A stretch of 64,000 nt of DNA, taken from contig NW_003314261.1 of NCBI RefSeq assembly GCF_000143415.4, forward strand, positions 5,782,866 through 5,846,865, written 5' to 3'. Positions 46,024-61,119 of this stretch are shown here, piece by piece. Position 1 is the stretch's first letter. Every line of letters starts with the position of its first letter. The notes below the pieces were generated by a model, which saw only the letters and a program-made list of their open reading frames with translations, was not told the DNA's origin and searched no databases. The position numbers were made by a program, and so were the translations under genes. The DNA comes from Selaginella moellendorffii. Lineage: Eukaryota; Streptophyta; Lycopodiopsida; Selaginellales; Selaginellaceae.

Positions 46024-48280
46024 TCACAAGTAAGCTGAGAAGTCCACCCTACGTCGATTGCTGTGTGTGGGGAACCATACCGCCGCAGCTGTCGCGTAGC
46101 CGTCGTAATTCCTCCTAAAGGCTGATGACGACTCCGCGGTGGAGTTGACATCACTGTCCATCATCTCGACCGCCTGCTGATGCTGCTGCTGGGGTTGCTG
46201 CAGCTGCAGCTGAGGGAATTGCTGCTGCTGGGGATGCTGCTCCTGTCTGTGGTTGGCGGGATGAAAATCTTCCCCCGGCCCCGCCAGCGCAAAGTTGTGC
46301 TGCTGCGGCTGAAGATGGTGGTGGTGGTGGTGGTGGTGATGATGGATCCGGCTGGACCCGGACCGCAGCGTGTTAAAGTCAGGGAGGAGCGTTGGAACGA
46401 TCTGATCCGGGTGTGAGGTATCCGAACATCGGTCTCGCTGCTGCTGCTGCTGGTTTTGGCGCTCCATCACCATCTGGTCGTTTGATCGTCGCTGGTGCCC
46501 GTTGCTACCGCCATAGTCTCTGATCTGCTGCTCGCCATTGTCACTGTTTATCTCCGGCGGCTCCGGCGTCCCACTGCCGCTGCTGATACTGTTACTGTTG
46601 TGCTCCCACATGTCCCGCAGCCCCCGCTGCAGCCGCTCCCGCGCCGCCGCGATCTCCACCACCGGCCTCGGGTAGTTGCAGCCCAGCTCGATCCCCGCCG
46701 CGCACAGCACGCTCGGGGGCGCGTTCCACGGCTCGTGGATCCACTCCGTCGGCAGCCTCGACAGCTCCGGCAGCCACTTCCGGACGTAGTTGCCATCCGG
46801 ATCGAACCGCCGCCCCTCGACCTGCACAAAACCCCGGGTTTGCTCTTAGAGAGAGAAAAGATGGCGGGCAATGGAGGCTTACGTGTGGGATCTCCATGCG
46901 GTCCAGCTCGTGGCCGTCCGGGAGGCTCCCGGAGATGTACTGCCACCCGAGGATGTCCGACTCGAGGTCCGCGTCCAGCAGCGTGTCCCAGAAGTACTTC
47001 ATCCCCCAGCGCCACGGGAGCTGGAGGAACTTGACGCAGAAGCTCGAGACGATGACGCGGATCCGGTTGTGGAGCCAGCCCGTCGCCCAAAGCTCGCGCA
47101 TCCCGGCGTCGACGAGAGGATACCCAGTTCGCCCCTGCCGCCACGCCTTGAAGAACCCCTCGTCAACTCTCCAGGGGAAGTGTCTCAGGTGCCCCAGCAG
47201 CGATCGCTCGTGAGTGAAGGGGAAGTGGAAGCACAGGTACCTCGAGTACTCGCGGTAGCCGAGCGCTCGCAGGAACAAGCTCGCGCTGCGCTCCGCGGGC
47301 TGCCTGCCGTCGGTGATCCACAGCAGCTGCTTGCTGCGCACGGCGTGGAACACCTTCCGGATGCTCAGCTCGCCGTAGTGCAAGTGCGGCGAGAGCATGG
47401 ACGTGGTGCCACCGTCCACCTTGCCGCGGTTGTCGCCATAGTCGGCCAGCGGCCCGGCCAGGAACGCGTCCAGGGCCTTGTTGGCGTTGCTCCAGCCGGG
47501 CGTCCAAGTCCGGGCCAGCATCGCGTTGCTGCTCTTCTCGAAGTCGTCCTCGAGGCCGAGCTCCTCGGCTGGGAGGCCAAGGTGGCCGAGCCCCGGCTCG
47601 GCTGGCGGGGAGAGGCGCTTTGGCGGGAGTAGTGGGCCGTCGGGTTCGTGGTCCATGCCGAGGTAGCGCTGCCAAAACAATTGAAAGTGTGTATATGGAT
47701 TGCCTCGCGCGTCGAAGAGCTCCCACGGCTCGTAGAGGAGATCCGCGTTGAAGGTCTGTACGGTGATGCCGTACTGCGAGAGCCCGTGCTTTACGTGGTG
47801 GTCTCGGATGAGCGACACGGGATCTGTGGAGGAACAGGAGCGAAAGAGTTAGATCATAAGAGAAGTTGGCTATCGAAAGACAACTTGGAGGAACTGGAGA
47901 GAACTCGAGGAACTATAGGCTATACAAAGTTTCTACCTAGGAAAGATGGAAAATCCATGGTGCTCACCATAGAGGTGATTGTAGAAAACCTGAGTAGCTT
48001 TGGTGTCCCTGGCGATCTGGAGCAGTGCGTTGAGGCTGCTGCCGCGGGACTTTTGCATCAAGAGCGGGCAGCCGAGCTTGGCGAGTGAGGAATTCAGGTG
48101 CATCAAGCTTTGCTTGAGCCACCATCGCGACACTCTCCCCGGGCGGAACTCTCCCTCCTCCTCAGCGCACCAGATGAACAGCGGAACCACGGCCCCGGCC
48201 TTGGACGCCGCCGCCAGCGCCGGATTGTCCTCCACTCGCAGATCTCGCCGAAACCACACGATGGTTGTGCTGCTACCCAT
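46024..48280 (-). CDS. CRY: Plant cryptochrome (blue-light receptor) with DAS motifs
   Basis: Exons 47968-48280, 46883-47823 and 46024-46821 give 683 aa. Residues 1 to about 490 are the photolyase-homology region: VWFRRDLRVEDNPAL and GRVSRWWLKQSL at the start, then REYSRYL, TGYPLVDAGMRELWATGWLHNR and LDADLESDILGWQYISG at the FAD site. The C-terminal extension keeps the DAS signals: DQIVP near 558, an acidic stretch and DSDVNSTAESS near 645. These mark it as a signalling cryptochrome, not a photolyase or CRY3/DASH. The extension also has a His run of ten and many Gln stretches. I start at MGSSTTIVW; an in-frame ATG seven codons upstream is possible. Confidence 0.95.
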
Positions 48281-50189
48281 CTCTTTCTCTTTCTCTCGCA
48301 CTCCCTCTCTCTTACGTTAAGCTTGGTCTCACTCTCTCTCTCTCTCTCCCCTCCCCTGTTTTAGCGACTGAAAGCGATGATCAGCGACCTGGGCGGTGAA
48401 ATGCGAGCGCGATTTCAGTCATGCTCGGCTCCCAGCCCCGAATATGGCATTGGGCAGAGGCCGATTAGAGATTCCCCGGCCCAGCGGTGCGCCATACCTT
48501 GTCTTCTCACTCCAGGTGCTTTCCTGGCTCCTTTTGCCTCGCTCTCTTCTTGGGTCGCGGAATCCATAGCTGTTCCAGCTGCCCAGCTAGCGCATTCCGT
48601 GCCTTCTTTCTCTTTTTTCGCTTTTCCACTGCCTCGCCAATCCACAAGGAAGAGAGAGAAAGAGAGGGAAAGAAAAAAAAAGGCTTATCTCTTCCACTGC
48701 TTTGTCCAGTTGCTGAGCCAGCTTGTGGATAGTAGTAAGAAGATGGGTCTGCCAAACAGCGCATTAGGGCACACTGTGATCAGCGCCACGTCTACGTCCC
48801 TATAGCGCCACACCACCGCGTGCAGTGCCACGGCTAATGTTACTCTCCACTCTTTGCTCGATGATTTAGAGATATTCTTCCTGTCGCCCTTGCATGGGGC
48901 ATTTTCTGGTACATGGATTGGAATATGCCATTCATGGAAGAGCAGTCACCCGTGGACGAATTACGAGGCGCCAGGTGGACGGACCAGTGGCGATTCACGC
49001 GCAGCCATGTCGGAGCTTTTGTACAATGACGAGCGCTGCCGTCATCTCTAAGCGGGAGGTGAGCCTATCGTCTAGAATTTGCGTCTTGCTAGGCCTATCT
49101 CGCACTCTTTGCGATCGATCTTACCTCGTTGGAGGAGCTCCGCTTTTTATTCATTGCTGTTCATATGAAACCACCTTCTTATTTTCCTAGTTTTTCTCTT
49201 TATCTATAGTATTTTCTTTTCTTGGCACATTAATTATTTGTGACTCTTATAATTCTCATTTCCAGTCTGGTGGTCCTTTTTATCTTAATGCTAAGCATAT
49301 GCATAAAGTTGAGAATTTTATTTAATTTTTTGTCTTTGATCAATTTTAATGTTGAGTATTTCCCTATTCCAAAAGTTAAATCACTTTTAAGTTTTGGGTT
49401 GATTACATATCATTGGTTATAAGTGTGAGTTCATGCTGAAATCTATCAGGAAAGAACAAAGGTCGATCAAATAGTAATCTAAGTTAAAATTTTGATATAT
49501 TACTAAAAACTTAAATTTAGTTGAATAAAATTTTAATCCTCGGGATCTAATTTTATAATAAAAACTTTATGCTGACCAAGCCACCTTTTTCGATTATTAT
49601 TACATGGGTGACTGGCGCTCAAATGGAGTCATTAGACCACAGTGCAATGGATGCAAATGTAAACCTCAAAGGATTGAGAAGTCAAAGGCCCGCCACCTCC
49701 TACTATTAAAAGAAGATCAATAAAAAAGAAAGCCTTCAATGCAAAAACAAGAAAATAAATCAATCTAAGTCACAAGATCTCGTCAAGAATGCCGTGTCAA
49801 TGTTGTTTTCGATTGCATGATTGTGCTGTGCAGAGCTGTCTATGAAGTGAGAGTCTCCCCGCGGTTTCTTGCTTCCAAAGCGTAAAACGAATATACCCAG
49901 CGCCAGCGGAATATGCTGGGGCTTAGCTGAATATTCGCAACCTCTTTTTCTCTTAGCAGACCCTTTGAGAGAATATGCCGGCGCGATGACAAAAATGGCG
50001 TGAAAAAGGTAATTCCTTTGTCTAATGGGACGTGGCACGTTAGTGTTTAAACGATCGCTAGGCTAAACCTCTTTTTGTAGGTGAGGGAAATTCTAGGTAG
50101 CGCGCGAGCGAGAAATCGGCGAGAGGGAGAGCGCGAGGAGAAGATCGACTTGAGATCACGGAGAGAGTGTAGCTAGGAAGAGAGCGGCT
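48281..50189. other. Intergenic between cryptochrome (-) and TMEM214 (+), partly AT-rich
   Basis: 48281-48360 is the CT-rich 5' leader of the cryptochrome. 48420-49060 has ORFs without family features. 49190-49600 is strongly AT-rich. 49900-50189 is the promoter/leader of the next gene. No gene is recognised. Confidence 0.55.
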
Positions 50190-52571
50190 ATGGCGCCAGC
50201 AGCTGCCGTGGATTCGTCGCCGCTCCAGGATTGGAGCGACGAGATGGAAAGCAATGGAGATTTCGAGCTTGCGAGCAGCAGCGGGAATGGATCGGGGGCT
50301 CCTGGCGCGCCGGATCACGGCTGGCACAAGGTGACAAACCCTAAGAAGCAGCGGCTGCGGGAGAGGAAGCTCAAGGCCGAGGGGGGAGGAGGAGGCGAAG
50401 GGGGCGCTGGGTTAGGTCAAGATGGGAAGAACTCCTCCAAGGCGTTTGAGGCGCTGGAGAAGGAGGCGGAGGCGCGAACCGAGCGGCGCAAGTCGAGGAA
50501 GGCTGCATGGAGCGCCAGTGTCGCCGCCGCTGCCATCCCCGCCGCGAATGGCGTCCATCATCCTCACGGCAGCGACGATGAGGAGCAAGGTAGCGATGTT
50601 GAGTCTAAGAATGCCGCTGTAGGAGGCAGTGCCAATGGAGGCGAGAAGAAAAAAAAGGCAAAGAAGCCAAAGGTTTCTATTGCCGATGCTGCGGCTGCAA
50701 TTGACCCAGTGGATCTGGCAGACTATCTCGCCACCTTGTCGGTATGTTCTTCATCGTTTTTTCTTCTTTAGTTTTTCTTTTTTCGAATTCCATGCATGCT
50801 GACACTTGGTTTTCTCCTCCAGGCGTCTTACGACGATATTCAATTGATTCGTTGCGTGGATTACTTCGTCAAGATTTTCTCGCCTGTAAATACGGTAGAG
50901 ATCGCGTGGGACAAGATGTCGAGGGATCCGCTGCTCAAGAGCGTCCAGGTGAGAGTTTAAATGCTTCTCGTGATGCTTAGAGACTAATGCTGGCTGTTTT
51001 CCTTCACATTTCAAGGTTCCTATCGGGGATCTTCCTGACAAAGTGTGTAGAGCCACAGCTAACTGGCTGGGACAGAAGTCCGTGGACTCTTTGTCACAAT
51101 TCGTCTCCTGGGCCCTGAACGATGTTTTGTTCGAGGCTCAGCCCCAGCAAAAGGGTGGGAAGAGTGGTCCTACGGTTTCCAACAGCACAAAGGTAGCTAG
51201 CCCATGACATTTTGTGGCGCTATTTCTTTATCTCTACACATATATCCTGACCGGTCGCAACCAACTTGCGCGTGTCTTTGGCAGATTGCTGTGCTCGTTG
51301 TTGTGGCCATACTACTGAGAAGAAGGTCCGAAGTGCTACTGGGAATGATGGAAACGCTTCGACAACCGAAGTTTCAAGCTCCACCGAAGCTTTACGTACT
51401 GGCCTGGATGTACGGCCAGGTTGGTGTTTGATACTGTCCTGTGCTCCGAAGGTTTTAACATTTATCGCAGGTAGCTCGTGAGGATCTGCTTGCTGGATTA
51501 TATCTGTGGTCCCATAATCTTCTCCCATTGGCTGTTGGTAGCTCCAGCACTCCTGTTACTCGGGACATTGCTCTCCAGTTTTTTGAGGGGTACGATAGCT
51601 CTTGTTTATCTCATGACTGATGGTTTGCATTTATTGCAGCTTTGTGATGAAAGACCTCGCTAAGAACCGCCCCTCTCTCTTGACTGGTGCTACAAGGAAG
51701 GAGAGGTTGATTTCTCCTCACGCGCTCATTGCGTGCCTCCATATGGCGTATCCACCCGAGTCGTCTAGAACTAAGGTACAACTACTCATTTTTGGCGGGC
51801 AAGATATTGACATTCGCGTGCAGGCAACGCAAAGGTATTTGGCGATTTATCCCACAGTGAAAGAAATTTCTCTTGGAGGCTCTACTCGCACTCGAGCACT
51901 AAAGACTGTGGCTCAGCAGCTTCTTCCGATGTCCCTTACCGTGGCCGAAGAAGGTAAACTATCTGCATTATCTGAGGGCCTCCCTCATCTAAGCTTGTCC
52001 TGGCAGATGATCCCGAGTTGTCCCTTGAAGGCTGCGATCTATTCAGGTGGTGTTTGTTTCAGTCACCCGACAGCTACAAGCAATGGGTGAGTCCTGCTTA
52101 AGGTTTCTTTGTGACAGACCTTGAACTCTTGTGTCTATCGAACTTGTACTATTGCAGGAGAAGCTCTATCCGGAAAGGTTGAAAGGCAGCGTGCGTGTCC
52201 TAAAGTTCCTTAGGGGCACTTGGAGGGAATCCCAGTCCATGCTCTCGCCACTCAAAGAGTTACAGAGCACGGTGACATCACTAAAGCTCCAGGTGAGAGC
52301 TGGAAATGCCCTTTCCTTTGAGATGTTCGCTAACTCTTGTTTGTATGTGCAGAGTCTCAAGATGAAACAAGATCCCAAGCTGGAAGCCGAGTCGATCAAG
52401 GCTTTGGATCACTGCAAGTTTCTCCAGAAGAAGATGAGCTTGTGGAATGCGTGCTTGAGCGCGAGCGTCGCTCTGGCGTGCACGGCGGCTGCTGGCTACG
52501 CGTTCTATCTCCTGAGCCCCGACAAGAACCCATGGAACTGGGACGGTAAGATTCTTCTCAGCAATCTATAG
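50190..52571 (+). CDS. TMEM214: TMEM214 / DUF2359 family membrane protein
   Basis: Ten exons: 50190-50741, 50823-50948, 51016-51192, 51285-51419, 51471-51589, 51640-51775, 51824-51953, 52007-52086, 52158-52292, 52353-52571. They give 602 aa. The N-terminus has HGWHKVTNPKKQRLRERK followed by an Ala/Gly and Lys-rich region. The conserved part starts at DPVDLADYLATLS and includes VEIAWDKM, PKLYVLAWMYGQ and FRWCLFQSPDSYKQW. One clear membrane segment lies near residues 560-583 (CLSASVALACTAAAGYAFYLL). TMEM214 proteins sit in the ER; the animal one recruits procaspase-4 in ER stress, but the plant role is not known. All joints keep frame. Confidence 0.9.
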
Positions 52572-52834
52572 TTTCTCTCTTCTATCTCGATCGCAAGCTA
52601 CCATTGACGACAGCAACACCAAAAGCCAAAAAAAAGGTTCTATGCTCGACGTGATTCAAAGACAAGTTCTTAGATCTTAGAGACGGTGAAGAAAAAAAAA
52701 ATTGATCTTTTGGAGTAGAATAGGCGCTTCTCTCTTTTTTTCCTCACCGTTTGTTTCTTCGTAATAATAAGGAATGGAAGTCTTTGCCTTCTGAGAGGGA
52801 AAATTTCGAAATTTTAGGGCTCTTTGTGCTGGTT

Positions 52835-55299
52835 ATGGAGAAGCCGGGGCATCTCAAGGCGGTGGACGTGGTTTGATCGTCGAGGGCTTGATTCTCGTCT
52901 CATTCTTGCTCGATTTGATGCCAGGTGCTGCTTACAGCTCATGAGGCGGAGCACATTGTGGAGAATCTCAAGTGTTTCTCGGTGAAAGAGGCATGGATTG
53001 TCTTGCATTTCGTTTTTCTGTGAAGTTTTGCTGTCAGGTGGGATGTCCTGCGTGGATGAAGCAACACCGGAAGCTAGAAAAGCTTAATCTCCAGGTTTGT
53101 CTAGATCGCGATCGTTCTGACGCGTGATTCTTTTTGTTTCTTTTGATCAGGCCCATTATAACACTATAGCTCACTGTGACGAGTTCATTATGGAGGTGAG
53201 ATCTCGATTCTTGTGTAGATAAACACTTGTTTGATCGTCTTTTCTTCTTTCTTTGTGCTACAGGCTTTGCTTTCGTTTGAAAAGCTAGGAGTTTTGATTC
53301 ATGAGCTTCTTGTTATCGAGGTAATACAAATATCTATCTATCTATGGAGCTCACTCGATCGTTGTGACAAGCGTAGATCTGGAAAGAGAAGGTCTTGCCT
53401 CATATAATGAAGCACTTGGCTGGAATGTCATCTACAATAAGGCTGAGCCTGATTTTCTATCAGGAAGTAACAGTTATAAAGTTGTTTGAGGTGCGATAGA
53501 CGAAATTTGGAAGCCCGTAGTGTTAACAAGAGTTAGTTTCCCTCGCAGATCATGCTCTTTCACAAGGAAGCGTGTAAAGCACTGGGTAGCAGCAACCTTC
53601 TTGAGGTATGGTTTCCACTTCTTCTTTTTTGTTGTTATAACTTTTTGTTTCTCGCAGCTTGTTGATTATTGCTATCGAAAACTGGTGTATCTCAACACAA
53701 ATGCTTCAAAAGACGCCGCTTATAAAGGTTTTGCTTAGATCCTTCAAAAAATGCTGAGTCTTAAGAATGGATATTTACCTTTGGATCTTTGGATCAATAG
53801 AAAGAACTGCCCAGCAAGTCATGTCTCTAAAGCCAGAACTTGAGATGGAAGAAAAGGTTAGTGTCGATTTTACGCAATTCGCTGCCATAGTTGAATTGAC
53901 TTAGAGAGCTTCGGTGACTTCCAGGCTGGCGAGATAGAGTTTGGCTGTGCCATCGCGTCCTTGACAATTTTGCGGTACATGCTGTCTGCTGTTGCTGATA
54001 ACATAAAACGTGAACGTTTCTAATCAAAGGCATGAGCTGATTCACTCTCTGACTTTTGATCATTTCTTTTTCTTGTTTTTGTTTATCTAGGTACTTCAGC
54101 GATTATGTCAATGATCTTCCTCCAGGAGTGATGGTTAGATCGACAATCAGGTGTTATTATATCATTCTGAGCTATGAATGCACAGGCCCGGCTGATTGAC
54201 ACGCATGATGTGATTATGGGGCTTGTCAACCTTGTGGAGTCCCCCCCATGGGAAAGACGAAGAAATCTTAAAGCCAAAGTCGTGGTACGTTTTACAAAGT
54301 ATCAGCTCAGAACATTTTTCTTCTTTTGAATTTGGAATACTAGACAGAAAAGTATGAGGAAGGAAAATGGGTTGAGGTTCCTCCACAAGATCGGTTCAGG
54401 ATTTTCAAGTCTGAAGCACAAGTAATTCTTAATTCCTCTCGAATTGTCAAGGCGATTGAGTGTCGATCTCTGCAGGTCTGGCTGGCATTGAATAATCTTG
54501 TTGCAGACATTCAGTGCCGTGCTAGATACACCTACGATGATTTCCGCCAGGCTCAAGTCTTGAAGGTAGAAGGTTCTCTTCCTTGTCTTCTGTCCTGCCT
54601 GACACTGGGATCCACTCCAGCTGCGAAAGTATCTGAATGAAATGGTGCTGGAGCAGCTGCCGGTTTTGAAGGATTTACAATGGGTAACACTGTAGCTGAA
54701 ATCACCGATTCAGCATTTGTGTTTATACAGGCTTTAGAAGAAATTTCTCTCAAAGTGTTTGCGACGGAGGAGGACCGAAGAACTGCACACTTGATCATGG
54801 AGGAGGTACGAATACCAGAGATCTCGATGTTACAAAGGCGTTGACATTGACGACATTACTTCAGATACCGGAAATGAGAACAGCGCTGCTTGCCAGACGA
54901 GACTGGAGTAAGCTTAGTTTTCGAAAAAAGAAGTTGGCAAATGCTCGTGTCCTCTTGTTTTCTCAGGACAACTTGCTGAAGATCAGATAGAGATGATACG
55001 ATCCGACCCACGATTGAGTGGCGATTCCCCGGCAGAGCTGGACGAACTAATGCGGATGTTCCAGTTTGGCGAGTCCATGGATACGCCCAAGTGCGCAGCT
55101 TGCGGCGCTCCAGCGGAGAAACGATGCTCACGCTGTAAAAATGATTGGTGAGCTTGCAAAATTCGATCGATTCCAAGAGAAATTTGTAAAACGTTTTTGC
55201 TCTTCCAGGTATTGTGGTCGGAGCTGCCAAGTCGCAAACTGGAAGATCCACAAGAAGATATGTGACTTGGTCTCAAGCGCTAACACGAAGAGCTCCTAG
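52835..55299 (+). CDS. ZMYND10: ZMYND10, dynein-arm preassembly factor for motile cilia
   Basis: Nineteen exons: 52835-52870, 52925-52990, 53038-53094, 53151-53195, 53264-53320, 53377-53490, 53549-53605, 53658-53727, 53801-53856, 53925-53974, 54091-54133, 54186-54284, 54344-54421, 54476-54565, 54621-54683, 54731-54805, 54865-54907, 54967-55147, 55209-55299. They give 456 aa (human 440). The alignment runs the whole length: AEHIVENLKCF, WMKQHRKLEKLNLQA, FHKEACKALG, LVDYCYRKL, ILRYFSDYV, ESPPWERRR. A MYND finger (CAACGAPAEKRCSRC, NDWYCGRSCQ, HKKIC) lies at about 409-446. ZMYND10 works with HSP90 co-chaperones to fold axonemal dynein heavy chains in the cytosol. It implies flagellated sperm. Intron 2 needs a GC donor. 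Confidence 0.95.
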
Positions 55300-55397
55300 C
55301 CTAGCGACGCTTTAGCGCCAACGTTTGAATTTAAACGTGGAGCTGACGGGGCTGCTGACGTGGATCCTACGCGGGTGCTGTCCCCAAAACCCTGGCT

Positions 55398-58300
55398 ATG
55401 GCCGCGCTAGCGAGCTCGTGCTGCTGCGCGTTTAGGTTCCGCCGGGAGAAATGCCGCGCGGTTCTCGGGTGTGGCGAGCGGCGCCTGGCGCCTGGCAATG
55501 CCGCTGGATTGATCGTATTGATGGGATGCGTTCCTTGCGAAATAGGCGCCTCGCGGCTTGTTCTTGTGAAAGCGTCGGCGGCAGGGGCATCCAGTGATGA
55601 GCCACTACCCGCTGGTAAGTAGTTTCGATTCGACTGCGCAACGATCTTACTAGTCATAGTTCTTGGATTTAAGATCCAGCAGCTAAACGCTCGCGCTCGA
55701 CGAAGAAATCCAATGTGGAAGGGGGAACCCAGGCTCCAAAGAAGGCTTCTGCGAGGAAGAAGAAAACCACCGATTCTTCGGAAGAACAGGCTGAGTCGCT
55801 AGGGGGTGGTGGAACTTCTACCATCCAGCGAGACAACGAGTTTGCTGCGACCAGGAGCTTGTACAGGAAGGTGATGAATGCCGAGGAGAAAGAGCTCCGT
55901 TTCTACTTCCTCGAGTCGCTCATGGAGAACGCGAGGAGTGGCAACATTGATGGTGTGGAGGAGGTCATGTCCGAGATGGACGTTGTTGGATTGAAACCGG
56001 GGCCTCGATCCTTCCATGGCCTCGTTGCTGCTTACGCTCAAGCGAATGACGTTGAAGGAGCGGTAAGTTTCTCTCCTTTTTCTTCCTCTCCGCTAGAGAT
56101 TACGAGATGGCTACTTATCTTTTCTCTTTTCTTTCAGTGCAGCTTCAGGCTTTGAGGAAGGAAATCGCGTCGGGAGAGACGCCTTTGCAAGAGACTTTCG
56201 TTGCCGTCGCGAGGCTGCTTGGACGTGCTGGCCTTCGTGATCGAGCGGAGAAAATTCTCGGAGCTATTGAAGGTGCAAACCTGGATACTCGTACTGCTTG
56301 GGTGGTGACTTGTGGTACGTTTTTTATTCTTCTTTATCTTTTCCGTTGTTGAATGGTTCTGGATTCTGCGCAGAGGAGCTTTTCAATGCTGGATACTTGA
56401 ACGAAGCAAATGACCTTTTTATGAAAGGTGCAAATGGTGGTTTCAGAGCCAGTGAGCATTTGTACGACATATTGGTCGAGGAAAACTGCAAAACCGGCAA
56501 GCATGGTGTTGCCATAAATATTTTGAGGTCGATGGAATCAAGAGGAAGGCTGGCCACTACCTTCCATTACAATTGTTTGCTTCTTGCTCAGGTAAAAGTT
56601 TTTAAAATCTTGGTTTCTATTTACACTTTTGACAGGGAAATGCCAATTTTCCAGACATTGCAGAAGACACTTTTGAAGAGATGCAGTACCTAAGACGTGA
56701 GTCCATACGTTTTACGTGCTCAATGACTCACAAAGTGCCTTGTGCTTGCAGCGGACACGAAACCCGATACCGAGTCATTTAACCTTATGATACAAGCTCA
56801 AACACGTTGTGACAACGGAGAAAGGTGTGTTTGGTCACGCGTATAGAGATGCTAACGTCCTTCCATTCACAGGGTTCATGAAGTCATAGTGCTGATAGGA
56901 CACATGACGGAGCTGTATCCTCAAGTGAAGCCAAATGCTCGAACATATGCGTAAGTGAGTCTAATCATTATAAACATTTCCTGTTTCCTACGTTCGATAT
57001 GCAGACTGATCGTTGAATGCTACGTGAAATTTAACTTCATGGACGAGGCAATGCGTCATTTTCGGGCTCTCACAAAATTATTCCCAGGTTCTCTACACGT
57101 TCTCCATTGTGATGGGAAGCACGGTGATCCTCTCTCGCTGCTGATACGCTCGCTTTGCTTGGAAGGTAACTTGGAAAAAAAATGGATTCTGTGTTCATTG
57201 CTATTGCTTAAGCAGGTAGAATTGTACAGCTTGTCGAAGTTTTGGATTTGATGCTACAAGAAGGCCTGAAATTAACTCCAAGAGCTATGTTTATGAATCG
57301 AAAGGGACGCACGTTGGTAAGCTCGTGGATTGAGCCCATGCAGGAGGAAGCAGACATAGGATGCGAAATTGATTTTGTTGCACGGTCAGTTTTCTTTCTT
57401 ACAGTTTATTTCATGCTCTTGATACGAAGCTTGTAATTTGCAGTTACATAGCAGAAGGTGGTCTAACTGGCACACGGAGAAGATGGACGCCCGCTGCTCG
57501 TAAGGATCCAAACAGGATTCTACCCGATTATGATGGCTACAGATTTTCACCTCCAGTGGAGAAGTCTTACAAACAGTACTGCAGCATAAAGCGACAAGAA
57601 TATAAGCGAAAGCTGATCCATTTGTTGCAATTTGAAGGCGTCTATGCCTTGGGGGAAAATGCCAGGGAAGAAGAGTACACTGCAATACTAGAGAGGCTGA
57701 AAAAAGAGAACGTCCGGAAGAGACTTAGTGACGTTCGCAAGCCCAAGGCAGCAAGTAAGCTTTCTGTTGCTGAAATGAAGGAAGAACTTGAAGCTCAGGG
57801 ACTTCCAACGGACGGGAACAGAAGGCTCCTGTATCAAAGGGTTCAAAAGGCGCGCAGGATAAATCTGGCCAAAGGAGCGCCTTTGTGGATGCCACCGGAA
57901 GAAGAAACTATCGAAGAGGTCTGTCTTCTCAAGCAATTTTTTAAAATTCTTTTTCTAAGGCTTCCATCGTTGTATTGCAGGTAGATGAAGAGTTTGAAAC
58001 AGTCTTGGCTAAAATAGATCTGAGAAACCCGAGACAACAATATCGACGAAAATGCTTTATTGAAGGAGTGGGACTTGAAAACTTGTACAAAGAAAATCCA
58101 CGAATGGTGATCGAGGAGTCGGACAGCGAGATGGAGGAGGACGCTGAAGCAGAGTCACGAGAGGTAGAAGGACATGTAGTCAGGGAAGACGAAGAAGAGA
58201 TTATTCAACCCGTTGACGGTGGTGAGGTTGATGAAACAACAGAAGCATCGAAAGCAACAGACGACGAAGACGAAGAAGAGGAGGAAGTCGTGGTAAGTGC

Positions 58301-58981
58301 TCCAAGATTCCTTCTACATTTGTGAGGATCACATTTTCGCTTTTGTAGGAGGTGAGCCCTGCTGTAGTTGGCAATGAACCAGCGTCGGACAACATCGAGG
58401 GAGCCTACAAGCCATTGACGCTGGAAGAGAAGCGTGCGGAGCTTGCTGCAATGAAGTTCGACTTTAGAGAAATGGACGAGATTGAGGAGATATGGGGATG
58501 GACCTGGGAGAGAGATCTACAAGCTCAACCTCCGGAGATATGGACGCGCAAGCGCGAAGTTGAGCTGAGCATTCAGCTGCTGGACAAGGCAAGTTTCGTC
58601 CTTACGATTTTTCGAGCTTTGGAGGTGCTAAATACTTTGTCTCCTCAGGTTCTCGAGCTGGGAGGAAGTCCTACGTTAAGCGACTGCGCCATGCTTGTCC
58701 GGAACGCGATGAAACTCCCATGGCCGGAATCAGTCGTCACGCTGATCAGAAAGTCTCACAAATGTGGACACAAATTTGGAAGGCAAGTGCTTAGCTTCTA
58801 AAGTTTTTGTTCTTCTCAAAGTTTTTGCTCTCTCTCTCGCAGCAAGCTCTACGAGGACGCGGTTATGTCGTGCTTGTCCGTCCAAGAGAACGATGCCGCC
58901 ATCGCCATTCTCACAGACATGGAAGAGTCGGGAGTTAGCACTCCAAACGAGCTGCTAGGCCGGGTCCTTCCAGATAACTAA
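55398..58981 (+). CDS. PTAC3: Plastid PPR-SAP protein pTAC3/PAP1 of the PEP RNA polymerase complex
   Basis: Fourteen exons: 55398-55614, 55674-56062, 56143-56314, 56374-56591, 56636-56696, 56752-56824, 56873-56950, 57005-57165, 57216-57384, 57444-57918, 57981-58292, 58349-58588, 58649-58782, 58843-58981. They give 945 aa. Residues 1 to about 70 look like a transit peptide. PPR-like helical repeats fill about 110-500. A SAP DNA/RNA-binding motif lies near 620-655 (KLSVAEMKEELEAQGLP...RRLLYQRVQKARR). An acidic region near 730-775 follows. pTAC3 is a core associated protein of plastid-encoded polymerase, needed for chloroplast transcription. Introns 12 and 13 have GC-AG borders. The start is 98 bp after the ZMYND10 stop. 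Part of exons 2-4 was copied to 29697-30190. Confidence 0.93.
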
Positions 58982-59034
58982 TCTAAAATCTCCCATTAGA
59001 CACGTGGCATAAGCTAGGGTTTTGGGGCTTGGCA
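58982..59034 (+). promoter_or_regulatory. 53-bp spacer with G-box and telo-box before the MYST gene
   Basis: CACGTGGC (G-box) lies at 59001-59008 and TAGGGTTTT at about 59015-59023. The spacer must hold the 3' end of pTAC3 as well as the promoter/leader of the next gene, unless that promoter lies inside pTAC3 or the genes are co-transcribed. Confidence 0.6.
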
Positions 59035-61113
<2,079 letters not shown>

Positions 61114-61119
61114 CGTAGT

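Noticed and set aside
46495-47632. Plus-strand ORFs of 179 and 253 aa opposite the cryptochrome
   Set aside because: Antisense to a clearly conserved photolyase-homology region.
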